DNA of 64,000 nucleotides from Cyclobacterium sp. 1_MG-2023 (GCF_030546805.1 NZ_JAUOPC010000005.1:62001-126000); one strand, 5' to 3'. Counted from the stretch's first letter, positions 27,619-36,859 are shown. Made by a program: numbers and translations. Notes: generated by a model from the sequence alone, not told the origin.

Positions 27619-29046
27619 CTATTTAATGAAGAAATTGTTGTGAAAGTTCACCATAAACAATTCTTTTCTGGCACGTGTCATGGCCGTATATAGCCATCTC
27701 ACGTAATTTTTGTCAATTTGTTCTTCGTTCAAATAACCTTGGTCAACAAAAACCGCATCCCATTGTCCACCTTGAGATTTATGACAAGTAAGCGTATAGG
27801 CGTATTTGACTTGCAGAGCGTTTAAATAAGGATCTTTACTCATCGCTTCTCTGATCTTACTTTTTTGTTCCAAATCCTGATAGTCCTCCTCCACCAACTG
27901 ATAGAGCGCTTTCCACTCTTCCATTCCCAAAGCAGGTTTATTTGAATGTAAGGTATCCAGTATCACCCGTGCCTCAAAAGGGACTTCGTCGGGATAATCT
28001 ATCAACCTCAATTCTAGCGTAGCAAACCTTAGGCCATAAATTTCCTCAAAAGAACGAATTTTAAGTATCTCTACAAAATCTCCATTGGCCAAAAAACTAA
28101 CCTTCTCTGATGACTCCATATAGCTATAGTTATTTTTAACAATCATTAACCTTTCACCGGCACTTAACTCGTCTTCGTAATAAAAAATCGCATTTCTGAT
28201 GTATTTATTGTATTGGACCGCAGCCTTATTGGACCTAGTAATAATCATGGTATTGTCCAGTCCAAATTTATCATAGGCATAACGTAAACCATCTTCCAGC
28301 CTCTCCCCGGTCATCCGGTAAAAATCTTTGAATCCTTTGGTGTTAAATGATATACTAGGTTTAGGCTTTTGGACTTCATTTCTAAGGGTAGTGGCATTGG
28401 CCAATATTCCTGAATCTTGCTCTTGTCTGGTTACTATAGTAAGTAATGCCTCATTTACATCCAATTTGAAATTTCTTATTAGGTAATTTTTATCTAACCC
28501 AGGACTGTCTTCACTTCCAACCGGAGGCAATTGGGCAATATCTCCAATCAATAGCAGCCTGTTTTCCGGATTTTGGAAAACAAAACCTATCAGATCTGCC
28601 AAGAGGGATTTCCCTCCCATTCTATCATCGGAAAGCATAGAGGCTTCATCCACAATAAAGACAGATTTTTGGTAATAATTTTTTTGAACAACGAATCCTT
28701 CCCCACCATCTACAAGCCCCTGCTTTGCTCTGTAAATTATTTTATGAATAGTAAAACCTGTTTTGTCTGCATAAGCACTCATAACCTTGGCCGCACGCCC
28801 GGTGGGAGCTAACATCACAGCCCTTAGGCCCAAAGAAGGCAAAGCTCTGACCAAAGCAGCTAACACAGTAGTTTTACCGGTACCTGCATAGCCTTTGAGA
28901 ATATAGGTTGCCCCTGTAGGAATTTTTTTATCTAAAAAAGCATCCATGGCATTAAAGAAATACTCCTGGTCAGTCGTAGGGCTGTGGGGGAAATATTTTC
29001 TAATCCTTTGGGAAGGCTTTAAACTTGCGTGACTATCTTTATGCAT
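27619..29046 (-). CDS. RecD-like superfamily 1 DNA helicase
   Basis: This ATPase of 475 residues has Walker A GYAGTGKTT at 52-60, Walker B IVDEASML at 131-138, motif III GDIAQLPPVGS, and motif VI-like blocks at the end (LTCHKSQGGQWDAVFVD and YTAMTRARKELF). The architecture is AAA_30 plus UvrD_C_2, as in short RecD2/Dda-type 5'-3' helicases, without the RecB/C partners. It lacks the long N-terminal region of RecD2. It likely acts on DNA during repair or replication. It stands 34 bases from the DUF1573 gene on the same strand and is divergent from a Nudix gene, with only 16 bases between starts. Confidence 0.9.
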   Translation of the reverse strand: MHKDSHASLKPSQRIRKYFPHSPTTDQEYFFNAMDAFLDKKIPTGATYILKGYAGTGKTTVLAALVRALPSLGLRAVMLAPTGRAAKVMSAYADKTGFTIHKIIYRAKQGLVDGGEGFVVQKNYYQKSVFIVDEASMLSDDRMGGKSLLADLIGFVFQNPENRLLLIGDIAQLPPVGSEDSPGLDKNYLIRNFKLDVNEALLTIVTRQEQDSGILANATTLRNEVQKPKPSISFNTKGFKDFYRMTGERLEDGLRYAYDKFGLDNTMIITRSNKAAVQYNKYIRNAIFYYEDELSAGERLMIVKNNYSYMESSEKVSFLANGDFVEILKIRSFEEIYGLRFATLELRLIDYPDEVPFEARVILDTLHSNKPALGMEEWKALYQLVEEDYQDLEQKSKIREAMSKDPYLNALQVKYAYTLTCHKSQGGQWDAVFVDQGYLNEEQIDKNYVRWLYTAMTRARKELFMVNFHNNFFIK

Positions 29047-29062
29047 CTATTGCGAAACTAAG

Positions 29063-29572
29063 ATGAAAAACCCGAACATAAAAAAAGACATAATTGATAA
29101 TTTCGGAAACCGCCTCAGGACGAGGGTTAACGGCATATTGATTCAGGAGAATAAAATTTTAATGGTCAAACATCAAATGGGCGATAATCACTATTTTTGG
29201 AACGTACCCGGAGGTGGAATGCAGTATGGTCATGATGCCAAATCGAATTTAAAACGGGAGTTTCTGGAGGAAACCGGATTAGAAATTGAGGTTGGAGCGT
29301 ATCAATTTCTCCATGAATTTTTATCCCCTCCCTTACACGCTATCGAATTATTCTTTGAAGTTAGCCAAACAAATGGTAAATTAGAGGTTGGAATTGATCC
29401 TGAGTTAGAAACCGACAAACAGGTAATTGAGGAGGTTAAATTTCTAAGCATGGAAGAAATAAAAAATATCCCGTCTGATAAAAAACATGCACTATTTGGA
29501 AGAATAAATTCTTTGAATGATGTAAGAATATGGAAAGGATATTTTAATTTTGGAAATAAATGCATAAAATAG
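29063..29572 (+). CDS. Nudix hydrolase with altered Nudix box
   Basis: This Nudix-fold protein of 169 residues has FWNVPGGGMQYGHD followed by REFLEETGLEI. The metal-binding REFxEE part is intact. In the canonical pattern G-x5-E-x7-REUxEExGU the first Glu is replaced by His (GGMQYGH). The conserved first-Glu position is therefore missing while the catalytic helix is kept. Nudix enzymes cleave nucleoside-diphosphate derivatives; substrate unknown. The start lies 16 bases from the divergent helicase start. It is close to the family's usual size. Confidence 0.85.
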   Translation: MKNPNIKKDIIDNFGNRLRTRVNGILIQENKILMVKHQMGDNHYFWNVPGGGMQYGHDAKSNLKREFLEETGLEIEVGAYQFLHEFLSPPLHAIELFFEVSQTNGKLEVGIDPELETDKQVIEEVKFLSMEEIKNIPSDKKHALFGRINSLNDVRIWKGYFNFGNKCIK

Positions 29573-29633
29573 CATTCTAATACGAACCATCAATTCTTTA
29601 TAATAATTTAATTACGCTTTAAAGCTATTCAAA

Positions 29634-30215
29634 ATGACATTGAGTAAAATCTTATCGATTGTTTTTCTATTGGGAGCCTTAGGTCTCGGGTACAAGCTTT
29701 ATCTGGGTGTAGATGAAGTTGTGGAAGAGGAAAAAATTCTCCAAAGGACTGAAGAAAGAATAATTGAGAAACTGGAAATGCTAAGAGATGCCCAAATCGC
29801 TTATCAGGCAGCAAATAATGAGTATGCTTCCACCTGGCCGGAACTTAAAAAGTTCATCCAAGAAGGTAATATTTACCTTATTCAAAGAACAGAAACTACC
29901 AAGTTGTTAGACTATGGTAAAGAAGAAACTACAGTAACATTGGATACATTGGGAGCTGTAAATGTTCAGGATTCATTATTCAGCACGGATAAATACCCTG
30001 ATTTTGAACTTGACTTATTAAACGTAGTTCCTGGTTCAGGAGGTAAAACATTTGAGTTCTTTGCAGACAAGATCGAACGTAGCAATAGAGAAATTGCTGT
30101 GTTTGAAATCAGAGACCCTGCACCTCGCAACCCTGAAAGAAGAAGAAACAACAATGAGAAAGCACTTAGAGTTGGTTCAAGAACTGATTCTTCGACTTCA
30201 GGAAACTGGGAATAA
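29634..30215 (+). CDS. Conserved-type membrane-anchored protein, pseudopilin-like layout
   Basis: I do not recognise a named family with certainty. The protein has 193 residues: a single N-terminal membrane helix (about 5-23, ILSIVFLLGALGLGYKLYL), then a long charged helix with LRDAQIAYQAANNEYASTWPELKKF, then a small beta-rich domain and a basic, low-complexity tail. The helix and the YxAxNNxYxxxWPELxxF pattern resemble the type II pseudopilin core, where a periodic helix precedes a short globular domain. A prepilin-peptidase cleavage motif is not evident. It is two bases before the DUF3822 reading frame, and coaD follows that, so a three-gene operon is likely. Confidence 0.55.
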   Translation: MTLSKILSIVFLLGALGLGYKLYLGVDEVVEEEKILQRTEERIIEKLEMLRDAQIAYQAANNEYASTWPELKKFIQEGNIYLIQRTETTKLLDYGKEETTVTLDTLGAVNVQDSLFSTDKYPDFELDLLNVVPGSGGKTFEFFADKIERSNREIAVFEIRDPAPRNPERRRNNNEKALRVGSRTDSSTSGNWE

Positions 30216-30217
30216 AT

Positions 30218-31066
30218 TTGGATAAGGTAGGATCCCATATTCAAAGTAAATTCATTAGCGATAAATATGATATGCAAGACATATCCTATTTATCGCTTTT
30301 CTTATATGAGAAACTTCTAGCCGTTATAGCCCATACGGAGGAGAGTCAAAAAATCACTGCTTCTTTTATCTATTCCTTCCAGGAACAGGAAACGGTAAAT
30401 CAGATCATAGAAACAGAAGAAATTTTTAATGCCCCCAACTCTGAAGGTAAGCTTTACCTCCATCACCAAAGATTCACCCTTGTCCCCACTCAATTGTTTA
30501 ATGCCTCTCAATGCTCCAAATACTTGAGCTTTGCAACTGAAGTAAATGAGGCGGAAGACAATATCACTTATACAGGCATTGCCAACAATGGTATCCAAGT
30601 GTTAGGCACTGCAGACAAGCAATTATTAGATCAACTAGACAAGAAATTGCCTGAACTGGAAATTGCACATGGGGCATCCCATGTTTTAGATTATTTCCTG
30701 AGTCAAAATCAAGACTTCCTAAACCAAGAGTTATTCATACATTCTTCACCTGACTGTATGTATTTGGCGGCTTTTACCGAAGGAAAACTATCACTATTCA
30801 ACCGGTTTATCATTGCGGACGAAGCCTCATTTCTACGGTATGTATTTACATTTATCCAGCAGATGGCCTTTGACAGAACGCATTGTAAGATTCGTTTTTT
30901 TGGCAATCCTGAATGGCTTCACACCAGCAAGGAGGGCATGGATTTATACTTCAAAAACATACACATAATCACCCCTGAGCAAAACGTTTCCTATCTCTCG
31001 GGGGCAGAATCCTTTTTAAACACCCATCTTTTAGAGGCTTTCTGGCAACAAAAAATTATTTCATGA
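30218..31066 (+). CDS. DUF3822 family protein
   Basis: This protein of 282 residues matches the DUF3822 family of Bacteroidota, which has an ASKHA-like (actin-type) duplicated fold by structure prediction and no known activity. The frame opens with a TTG at 30218, two bases after the previous stop; the next in-frame ATG, at 30272, is a plausible alternative start. Recognisable segments include YLSLFLYEKLLAVIAH near the start, the LVPTQLFNA strand, and NQELFIHSSPDCMYLAAFTEGKLSLFNRF split around the middle. It overlaps coaD by four bases. The DUF3822-coaD order is common in Bacteroidota. Start confidence is low; family confidence fair. Confidence 0.75.
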   Translation: MDKVGSHIQSKFISDKYDMQDISYLSLFLYEKLLAVIAHTEESQKITASFIYSFQEQETVNQIIETEEIFNAPNSEGKLYLHHQRFTLVPTQLFNASQCSKYLSFATEVNEAEDNITYTGIANNGIQVLGTADKQLLDQLDKKLPELEIAHGASHVLDYFLSQNQDFLNQELFIHSSPDCMYLAAFTEGKLSLFNRFIIADEASFLRYVFTFIQQMAFDRTHCKIRFFGNPEWLHTSKEGMDLYFKNIHIITPEQNVSYLSGAESFLNTHLLEAFWQQKIIS

Positions 31067-31518
31067 AAAAGACAGCACTGTTTCCAGGCTCTTTTGACCC
31101 TTATACAAATGGTCATCATGACATTGTCATGAGAGGATTAAACATCTTCGATGAGGTAATTATTAGTATTGGTCACAATACCACTAAAAAAAACAGGTAT
31201 TTTGACATTGATTTTATGGTAGAGAAAATCAAGAAAACCTACAAGAACATTCCCTCCGTAAAAGTTATTGTTTATGATGAATTAACTTCCTCATTGGCAA
31301 AAAAACATGACGCCAAGTATTTGCTTCGTGGTTTGAGAAATACTACTGATTTTGAATATGAGAATACCATCAGTCAAATGAACAGGTATCTCAATGAATC
31401 GCTGGAAACAGTCTTTCTAATCACTACCCCAAAATATGCTGCAATCAGCTCTACTATTATCAGGGAAGTGCATAAATACGGTGGCAACGTCAATAAATTC
31501 CTTCCTTATAAGGTTTGA
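31063..31518 (+). CDS. coaD: Phosphopantetheine adenylyltransferase
   Basis: This enzyme of 151 residues converts 4'-phosphopantetheine and ATP to dephospho-CoA, the penultimate step of coenzyme A synthesis. The nucleotidyltransferase motif GSFDPYTNGH is present with T15 and H18. So are the RGLRNTTDFEYE block and the ISSTIIRE motif that closes the ATP site. The length is normal. Its ATG overlaps the DUF3822 stop (ATGA), so translation is coupled. Its last 13 bases overlap the end of the convergent Nudix gene. Confidence 0.97.
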   Translation: MKKTALFPGSFDPYTNGHHDIVMRGLNIFDEVIISIGHNTTKKNRYFDIDFMVEKIKKTYKNIPSVKVIVYDELTSSLAKKHDAKYLLRGLRNTTDFEYENTISQMNRYLNESLETVFLITTPKYAAISSTIIREVHKYGGNVNKFLPYKV

Positions 31519-32195
31519 GCAATTTTAGGTGTCATTTTTAAAAACCTCTTGTACAAATAACGCATAGAGGGATAAGAATTAATCAATGCAGTTTTTGCTT
31601 CATGATGCTGCAGCCATTTAATATCATCGATCCCTTCTTCCACCTGAGGTTTCATCATTGAATCATCGATACTTTTCATTTTGTACCAATAAGTTTTTTT
31701 CAAAATACTTTTCTTATTTTGAGTATAGGTATGCCAAGTAATACAAATTGGCTTATTGAGCTTCACTTTTATATTGCATTCTTCCTCAACTTCCCTTACA
31801 GCGCATCCTTCCGGTGTTTCCTTCTTTTCAAACTTACCTTTAGGAAGATCCCATTTCCCAAGTCTATGGATAAACAATATCTTGTCTCCCTTAGTAACGA
31901 CTCCTCCTGCCGCTTTTATTATTAAAAACCTACTTTTTATAAACTTCTTAAGGATTGCTTTCTCTTCAGTAACCAAAGTGATACTGTCCAGGTTTTTAAG
32001 CTTTCTGGACCGCAATAAATAAAGCAATTGGACGATTACATCCTTAGAGGGGTTTTTTATCAACACATCGTCATGAAATTCTGCTGACGGCGGTAATTCT
32101 TTAGGGTTATCATAAACACATTCAAAGGATTTTTTTGGCAAAAAATTCTTTGACCCAACTAAGTCTAATGGCTTATCGTTGATGAATATTTTCAT
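31506..32195 (-). CDS. Two-part Nudix hydrolase
   Basis: This protein of 229 residues has a C-terminal Nudix domain. The box GKFEKKETPEGCAVREVEEECNI occupies 120-142: Gly, the first Glu, and REVEEE are all in the expected spacing, with Asn in place of the usual second Gly. The first 95 residues (MKIFINDKPLDL ...) form a separate small domain as found in many Bacteroidota Nudix proteins of this type. I use the ATG at 32195. A longer in-frame start at 32318 would overlap the divergent pyrE start and lacks family support. Substrate unknown. It overlaps coaD by 13 bases. Confidence 0.88.
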   Translation of the reverse strand: MKIFINDKPLDLVGSKNFLPKKSFECVYDNPKELPPSAEFHDDVLIKNPSKDVIVQLLYLLRSRKLKNLDSITLVTEEKAILKKFIKSRFLIIKAAGGVVTKGDKILFIHRLGKWDLPKGKFEKKETPEGCAVREVEEECNIKVKLNKPICITWHTYTQNKKSILKKTYWYKMKSIDDSMMKPQVEEGIDDIKWLQHHEAKTALINSYPSMRYLYKRFLKMTPKIAQTL

Positions 32196-32278
32196 AAACA
32201 GATCTAATTTTTCTAAAATTGCAATTTTTTTCCAGCGTGCACAACCCTGAGTAAATATTAAATGGTTAAATTTATCGC

Positions 32279-32923
32279 ATGGAAATTTATGATCAAAGCA
32301 CCGCTTCTCAAATTGCAAAAAAGCTACTTGAAATAAAAGCCATCAAACTATCGCCTAAGGATCCGTTTACCTGGGCATCTGGATGGAAATCACCTATCTA
32401 TTGCGACAACAGACTTTCACTTTCTTTCCCTGAGGTAAGAAAATATATTCAGGAAAAATTAACAAGTGTAGTACGTACGCATTTTTTAAATATTGAAGCC
32501 ATTGCAGGAGTAGCCACAGCTGGTATTCCTCAAGGTGTGCTTATTGCTGACAAGCTTGATGTACCCTTTATCTATGTGCGGTCTAAAGCCAAAGGCCATG
32601 GGATGGAAAACATGATTGAAGGGAAAATCACCCCCGGACAAAAAGTGGTGGTGGTAGAAGACCTTGTTTCAACAGGTGGAAGTTCTCTTAAGGCTGTAAA
32701 TGACCTTAGAGCAGCAGGATTCGAAGTCTTGGGTATGGTTGCCATTTTCACCTATGGCTTTGAAATATCCGATCAAAATTTCGAAAAAGAAGGTGTAAAA
32801 CTATACTGCCTAAGCGATTACAGTTCTTTACTACCACAAGCTCTCGAGCAAGGTTATGTTTCTGAAGCCGATATGAATACATTGGCTGACTGGAGAAAAG
32901 GACCGGATACTTGGCAGCCTTAA
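32279..32923 (+). CDS. pyrE: Orotate phosphoribosyltransferase
   Basis: This enzyme of 214 residues makes orotidine 5'-phosphate from orotate and PRPP in pyrimidine synthesis. The substrate loop FTWASGWKSPIYCDNR and the AGVATAGIP segment are present. So are the flexible loop RSKAKGHG and the PRPP-binding VVVVEDLVSTGGSS at 123-136. The length is standard. It is a single-gene unit, divergent from the Nudix gene (starts 83 bases apart) and followed by a terminator. Confidence 0.97.
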   Translation: MEIYDQSTASQIAKKLLEIKAIKLSPKDPFTWASGWKSPIYCDNRLSLSFPEVRKYIQEKLTSVVRTHFLNIEAIAGVATAGIPQGVLIADKLDVPFIYVRSKAKGHGMENMIEGKITPGQKVVVVEDLVSTGGSSLKAVNDLRAAGFEVLGMVAIFTYGFEISDQNFEKEGVKLYCLSDYSSLLPQALEQGYVSEADMNTLADWRKGPDTWQP

Positions 32924-32958
32924 GAAAGAAAATTCTATAAATTATAAAGTCTACCCAT

Positions 32959-33000
32959 AGCCAATCCCTCAGATCAATTGATTTGGAGGATTGGCTTTTA
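32959..33000. terminator. Intrinsic terminator after pyrE
   Basis: The stem AGCCAATCC / GGATTGGCT encloses a 19-base loop and is followed by TTTTAT. It lies 36 bases past the pyrE stop and just before the end of the convergent TIGR02757 gene. Confidence 0.6.
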
Positions 33001-33025
33001 TATGGAAATAAATCCCTTGTTATAA

Positions 33026-33811
33026 TTACTTCAAGTTCATTTTTTGTTCCTTTTCCAAGACCCCTAAACCGAAGAGCGCAAAATCATATTTAATAGGATC
33101 TGCAGCATCCATCAGCCTTAAATTCTGTGTCAGTTCCATGGCTGTTTGCCAGTCAGTTTGTTTTCGCCGGATGAGGCCAAGCGTACGCCCTATTCTGTCT
33201 ACATGTAGGTCACAGGGACATACCAATTGAGCCGGAGAGATTTTATCCCATAAGCCAAAATCAACCCCCTTCCCATCCTTTCTCACCATCCACCTTAAAA
33301 ACATATTGATTCGTTTACAAGCAGACTTTTTCTTAGGACTAGCTATGTGTTTTCTTGTGCGCATAGGGGCCTCTTCTGATTGAAAAAACAAATCATGAAA
33401 ATTGCTGAGGAGTACCTCCATGGCATCCACATCCTCACTATAGCCATGCGTAAAGGCCTGCTCTAAACTCTTATTTTCCTGATAATACCTTGAAAAAAAA
33501 TCTATAAAATAAAGGGTATCTATATCATTAAAAGTTCGATGCTTAAATTTCATCAACTGTTTAAGCTCTTTTTCAGAGTGGTTTAAAACAAAATCATAGG
33601 GACTATTGCCCATCAAATCCATCAATTCCAAACTCTTATTAATGATGGTTTTACGCTGTCCCCAAGCAAGAACGGCAGCAAAGAATCCTGAAATCTCAAT
33701 ATCTTGCAACTTTGAAAACCGATGCGGAATGGAAATAGGATCGTCTTCAATAAACGAAGGCTGATTAAAAAGCATTACCTTTTCATCCAAAAAATCTTTG
33801 AGATTATCCAT
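33026..33811 (-). CDS. TIGR02757/DUF2400 family protein
   Basis: This protein of 261 residues is of the TIGR02757 family, whose members share a helix-hairpin-helix GPD-like (DNA glycosylase-like) core. Visible family blocks are PISIPHRFSKLQDIEISGFFAA near the start, AWGQRKTI, CKRINMFLRWMVRKD and LVCPCDLHVDRIGRTLGL. The Cys residues and RxxMFLRWMxR are characteristic. The function is unproven; a DNA-related role is inferred from the fold. It overlaps the preceding gene by eight bases, so the two are co-transcribed. Confidence 0.88.
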   Translation of the reverse strand: MDNLKDFLDEKVMLFNQPSFIEDDPISIPHRFSKLQDIEISGFFAAVLAWGQRKTIINKSLELMDLMGNSPYDFVLNHSEKELKQLMKFKHRTFNDIDTLYFIDFFSRYYQENKSLEQAFTHGYSEDVDAMEVLLSNFHDLFFQSEEAPMRTRKHIASPKKKSACKRINMFLRWMVRKDGKGVDFGLWDKISPAQLVCPCDLHVDRIGRTLGLIRRKQTDWQTAMELTQNLRLMDAADPIKYDFALFGLGVLEKEQKMNLK

Positions 33812-34364
33812 CAGTTAAAATAACTTTTACTTCTCCTCCTTGGGTGCCGTCAAACCATTTAAGTAATATACCTCCCTCGTCCTTTGAAGCAATATGCCAA
33901 TCAAAACACTTAATATTCGCTAAACTTATTAAATGATCATCCTCAGGTTTGTAGAGACAAATATCGAAATCCGGGATATTGGCCAATTCGGTAGTATTCC
34001 ATCTTTCCAGCAGCCATCCCTCAGGCAAAATAATGATCCGTTTCCCAAAGATAAAATCTTCAATAACTGAAGGTATCCCATCATTTCTTCTGAGATGATA
34101 ACACTCCGGACCGAATATTATTTGTTTATGAAGTTTACCTTCAATTAACTTTGACTCCTCTGTCATTTGAATCCACTCAGATTTATTCTGTATTTTAGTA
34201 TTGGGACCACCAATTTTCGTCAAAAGAGAAGATAGCCAAGAGAAAAAATAGGTTATACCAATAAATAACAGCCCAAAAGTTGCAAGTACGGGGTAAGTTA
34301 GGACGAAAATGGCATTCCAAATAAATTTGAAAAACCTATGGAAGAAAAGTTCAATTGAATTCAT
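33804..34364 (-). CDS. Uncharacterised membrane-anchored protein
   Basis: I do not recognise this protein of 186 residues. It has a strongly hydrophobic N-terminal region (about 13-47, FIWNAIFVLTYPVLATFG ... FFSWL) that could form a hairpin of two membrane helices. A soluble domain follows with a cluster of aromatic residues (FGPECYHLRRNDGIPSV, IIILPEGWLLERWNTTEL). There is no Cys- or His-rich motif that I can assign. It overlaps the TIGR02757 gene by eight bases. A -33/-7 promoter candidate stands close upstream, at 34383-34413. Confidence 0.6.
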   Translation of the reverse strand: MNSIELFFHRFFKFIWNAIFVLTYPVLATFGLLFIGITYFFSWLSSLLTKIGGPNTKIQNKSEWIQMTEESKLIEGKLHKQIIFGPECYHLRRNDGIPSVIEDFIFGKRIIILPEGWLLERWNTTELANIPDFDICLYKPEDDHLISLANIKCFDWHIASKDEGGILLKWFDGTQGGEVKVILTDG

Positions 34365-34382
34365 TATTTACCAATACAATTT

Positions 34383-34413
34383 CAAAATTAAGCCAAAATA
34401 CCCAAACAAGCAA
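34383..34413 (-). promoter_or_regulatory. Candidate Bacteroidota promoter for the 34364 gene
   Basis: On the minus strand TAATTTTG (34390-34383) matches the -7 consensus TAnnTTTG. A TTG lies 20 bases upstream at 34413-34411, close to the expected -33 spacing. The start site would be near 34376, giving a leader of about 12 bases. Confidence 0.5.
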
Positions 34414-34481
34414 AAATCAAATTTTGCTAAACAATCCCTACTCCCACTAGGATAAAACCTGACATTGTCAACTGATTTGCC

Positions 34482-34489
34482 TACCTTTG
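34482..34489 (+). promoter_or_regulatory. Candidate Bacteroidota -7 box for prfC
   Basis: TACCTTTG (followed by C) is a close match to the Bacteroidota -7 box. Transcription would start about 7 bases later, leaving a leader of about 17 bases to the prfC ATG at 34513. A correctly spaced TTG is not seen; one at 34465-34467 is only 14 bases away. Confidence 0.5.
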
Positions 34490-34512
34490 CAGGCTGAAAA
34501 CACCTAAGCACC

Positions 34513-36093
34513 ATGACCCTAACTGAAGAGATAGCGAAGAGAAAGACTTTTGGAATTATAGCTCACCCTGATGCAGGAAAGACCACCTTAACAGAGAAAA
34601 TGCTGCTTTTTGGTGGTGCCATTAAAACTGCGGGGGCTGTAAAGTCAAATAAAATTGACACAGCGACCAAGTCCGATTGGATGGAAATTGAAAAACAGAG
34701 AGGAATCTCCGTAGCCACTTCCGTTATGGGATTTGAATACAAGGGGCAAAAAATAAACCTACTTGATACCCCCGGACACCAAGATTTTGCTGAAGACACC
34801 TACCGTACACTGACAGCAGTTGACTCTGTCATTATGGTTATAGATTGTGTAAAAGGGGTGGAGATTCAAACCGAGAAATTAATGGAGGTTTGCCGAATGA
34901 GGAAAACTCCCGTTATCTGTTTTATCAATAAGCTGGATAGGGAAGGACGAGACCCCTATGACTTACTGGATGAAGTAGAAACCAAATTAAACATACAGGT
35001 GAGGCCCCTATCCTGGCCCATTTCCATGGGTAAATCCTTTAAGGGAGTATACAATTTATATGACAAGCAGTTGAACCTGTTTACACCTAGTCAGCGGAAA
35101 TTAAGTGATGACAGGGTAGTCATTGAAGACTTGAGCTCAGAAGTATTGGATGACCGAATAGGCACCAGCTTAGCAGACCAACTTAGGGAAGATGTAGAAT
35201 TAATTGATGGAGTTTATCCAGAATTTGATCCCAAAGAGTACCTTGAGGGAAGTGTTGCACCGGTATTTTTTGGATCAGCTGTCAATAACTTTGGGATCAA
35301 AGAAATGCTGGACACTTTCATTAAAATAGCCCCCGGTCCCAAAAGTCGCCAAACAGAGGAGAGAGAAGTTGTCCCTACAGAGGATCAATTCAGTGGATTT
35401 ATTTTCAAAATCCACGCCAATATGGATCCAAAGCACCGAAACCGTATTGCATTTTTAAGGATTTGTTCCGGTAAATTTGCTCGAAACAAGCCTTACAACC
35501 ATGTAAGAGGCACCAAGCCCCTGCGCTTTTCTAATGTCACCTCCTTTATGGCGCAGGATAAAGAAATAATTGAAGAGGCATTTCCTGGGGATATTGTAGG
35601 TTTATATGATACAGGAAATCTAAAAATTGGGGACAGCATCACTGACGGGGAAGACCTCACTTTTAAGGGTATCCCAAGCTTTTCTCCGGAGATTTTCCGA
35701 GAAGTGGTTAATAAGGATGCCATGAAAACCAAGCAGCTTGAAAAAGGATTGCAGCAATTGATGGAAGAAGGCGTCGCCCAGCTTTTTACTTTTGAAATAG
35801 GTTCAAGAAAGGTTGTCGGAACAGTTGGTCAGCTTCAATTTGAAGTAATAAAATTTAGGTTGAAAAACGAATACAATGCCACAGCTGATTTTGTACCAAT
35901 GAACTTGTACAAAGCATGCTGGATCACTAGTACTGACAAAAAGAAACTGGATGAATTTACCCGTTCCAAACAAAGGCATATTGCCAAAGACAAAGATGGT
36001 AAACTTGTATTCATGGCAGAAAGCAAAGCTTGGCTTCAAATGGTTAAAGACAATTTTCCTGAAATTGAATTTCACTATACATCAGAATTATAA
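34513..36093 (+). CDS. prfC: Peptide chain release factor 3
   Basis: This translational GTPase of 526 residues is of normal RF3 length. The P-loop AHPDAGKTT is at 17-25. The switch II region [15 protein letters not shown], the NKLD motif ([12 protein letters not shown]) and the GSAVNNFG box follow. The C-terminal domains run to 526. RF3 recycles RF1/RF2 from the ribosome after peptide release. It is followed 21 bases later by an RluA-type pseudouridine synthase gene, so the two translation-related genes may be co-transcribed. Confidence 0.97.
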   Translation: MTLTEEIAKRKTFGIIAHPDAGKTTLTEKMLLFGGAIKTAGAVKSNKIDTATKSDWMEIEKQRGISVATSVMGFEYKGQKINLLDTPGHQDFAEDTYRTLTAVDSVIMVIDCVKGVEIQTEKLMEVCRMRKTPVICFINKLDREGRDPYDLLDEVETKLNIQVRPLSWPISMGKSFKGVYNLYDKQLNLFTPSQRKLSDDRVVIEDLSSEVLDDRIGTSLADQLREDVELIDGVYPEFDPKEYLEGSVAPVFFGSAVNNFGIKEMLDTFIKIAPGPKSRQTEEREVVPTEDQFSGFIFKIHANMDPKHRNRIAFLRICSGKFARNKPYNHVRGTKPLRFSNVTSFMAQDKEIIEEAFPGDIVGLYDTGNLKIGDSITDGEDLTFKGIPSFSPEIFREVVNKDAMKTKQLEKGLQQLMEEGVAQLFTFEIGSRKVVGTVGQLQFEVIKFRLKNEYNATADFVPMNLYKACWITSTDKKKLDEFTRSKQRHIAKDKDGKLVFMAESKAWLQMVKDNFPEIEFHYTSEL

Positions 36094-36114
36094 AATCATT
36101 AAACCTGATCAAAC

Positions 36115-36846
36115 ATGAAAAAGCCATTTAACGTTATATATGAGGACAATCATTTGCTGGTCGTTAACAAGGCTGCAGGTATATTGGTACAAGGAGACAA
36201 AACCGGAGACAAGACACTTACTGACTATTGCAAAACCTATATAGCCAATAAGTACAACAAACCCGGCGCAGTGTTTCTACATCCTGTACACCGGCTAGAT
36301 AGGCCTGTAAGTGGTATTGTGGTTTTTGCAAGAACCTCCAAAGCCTTGGAAAGAATGACTGCTTTATTCAGGAAAAGAGAAGTTCATAAGGTGTATTGGG
36401 CAGTGGTTAAGAGAAGACCCAAAGAGGAATCAGGAAAATTAACGCATTGGCTGGTTAAAGATTCAGATAAAAACACCTCCACCGCCTATGACAAAGAGGT
36501 ACCCAATTCCAAAAGATCTGAATTAACTTATAAGAGCTTGGGAAAGCTAAATGATCATTGGCTATTGGAGCTACGCCCTATTACAGGAAGACCTCATCAA
36601 TTGCGCGTGCAGCTATCTACTATGAATTGTCCGATTAGGGGTGACATAAAATATGGGTTCTCAAAGCCAAACCCTGATGCAAGTATCAACCTCCATGCCT
36701 TCCATTTGGTATTTATTCACCCCATCAAAAAAGAAAAATTATTCTTAAGAGCTGCATTACCGGAAGAGCCGTTTTGGGAGCAGTTTTTGGAGTTCGAAAA
36801 TATAAAATCAACCGACCGCCACTTAGATAACACATTTAGTGGCTAA
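36115..36846 (+). CDS. RluA family pseudouridine synthase
   Basis: This RNA-modifying enzyme of 243 residues has the RluA signature HRLDRPVSG at 59-67 with the catalytic Asp62. The opening IYEDNHLLVVNKAAG and the RPITGRPHQLRVQLS block with the conserved Arg are present. No S4 domain precedes it, so it is closer to the RluC/RluD-like short forms without S4 than to RluD. Its exact rRNA or tRNA target cannot be read. It follows prfC at 21 bases and overlaps the frame of the next gene only if a GTG start is used there. Confidence 0.92.
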   Translation: MKKPFNVIYEDNHLLVVNKAAGILVQGDKTGDKTLTDYCKTYIANKYNKPGAVFLHPVHRLDRPVSGIVVFARTSKALERMTALFRKREVHKVYWAVVKRRPKEESGKLTHWLVKDSDKNTSTAYDKEVPNSKRSELTYKSLGKLNDHWLLELRPITGRPHQLRVQLSTMNCPIRGDIKYGFSKPNPDASINLHAFHLVFIHPIKKEKLFLRAALPEEPFWEQFLEFENIKSTDRHLDNTFSG

Positions 36847-36859
36847 ATCCTTTTGCGTA

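Noticed and set aside
32196-32318. N-terminal extension of the Nudix protein at 31506
   Set aside because: It would overlap the divergent pyrE start, uses residues absent from the family, and a normal ATG exists at 32195.
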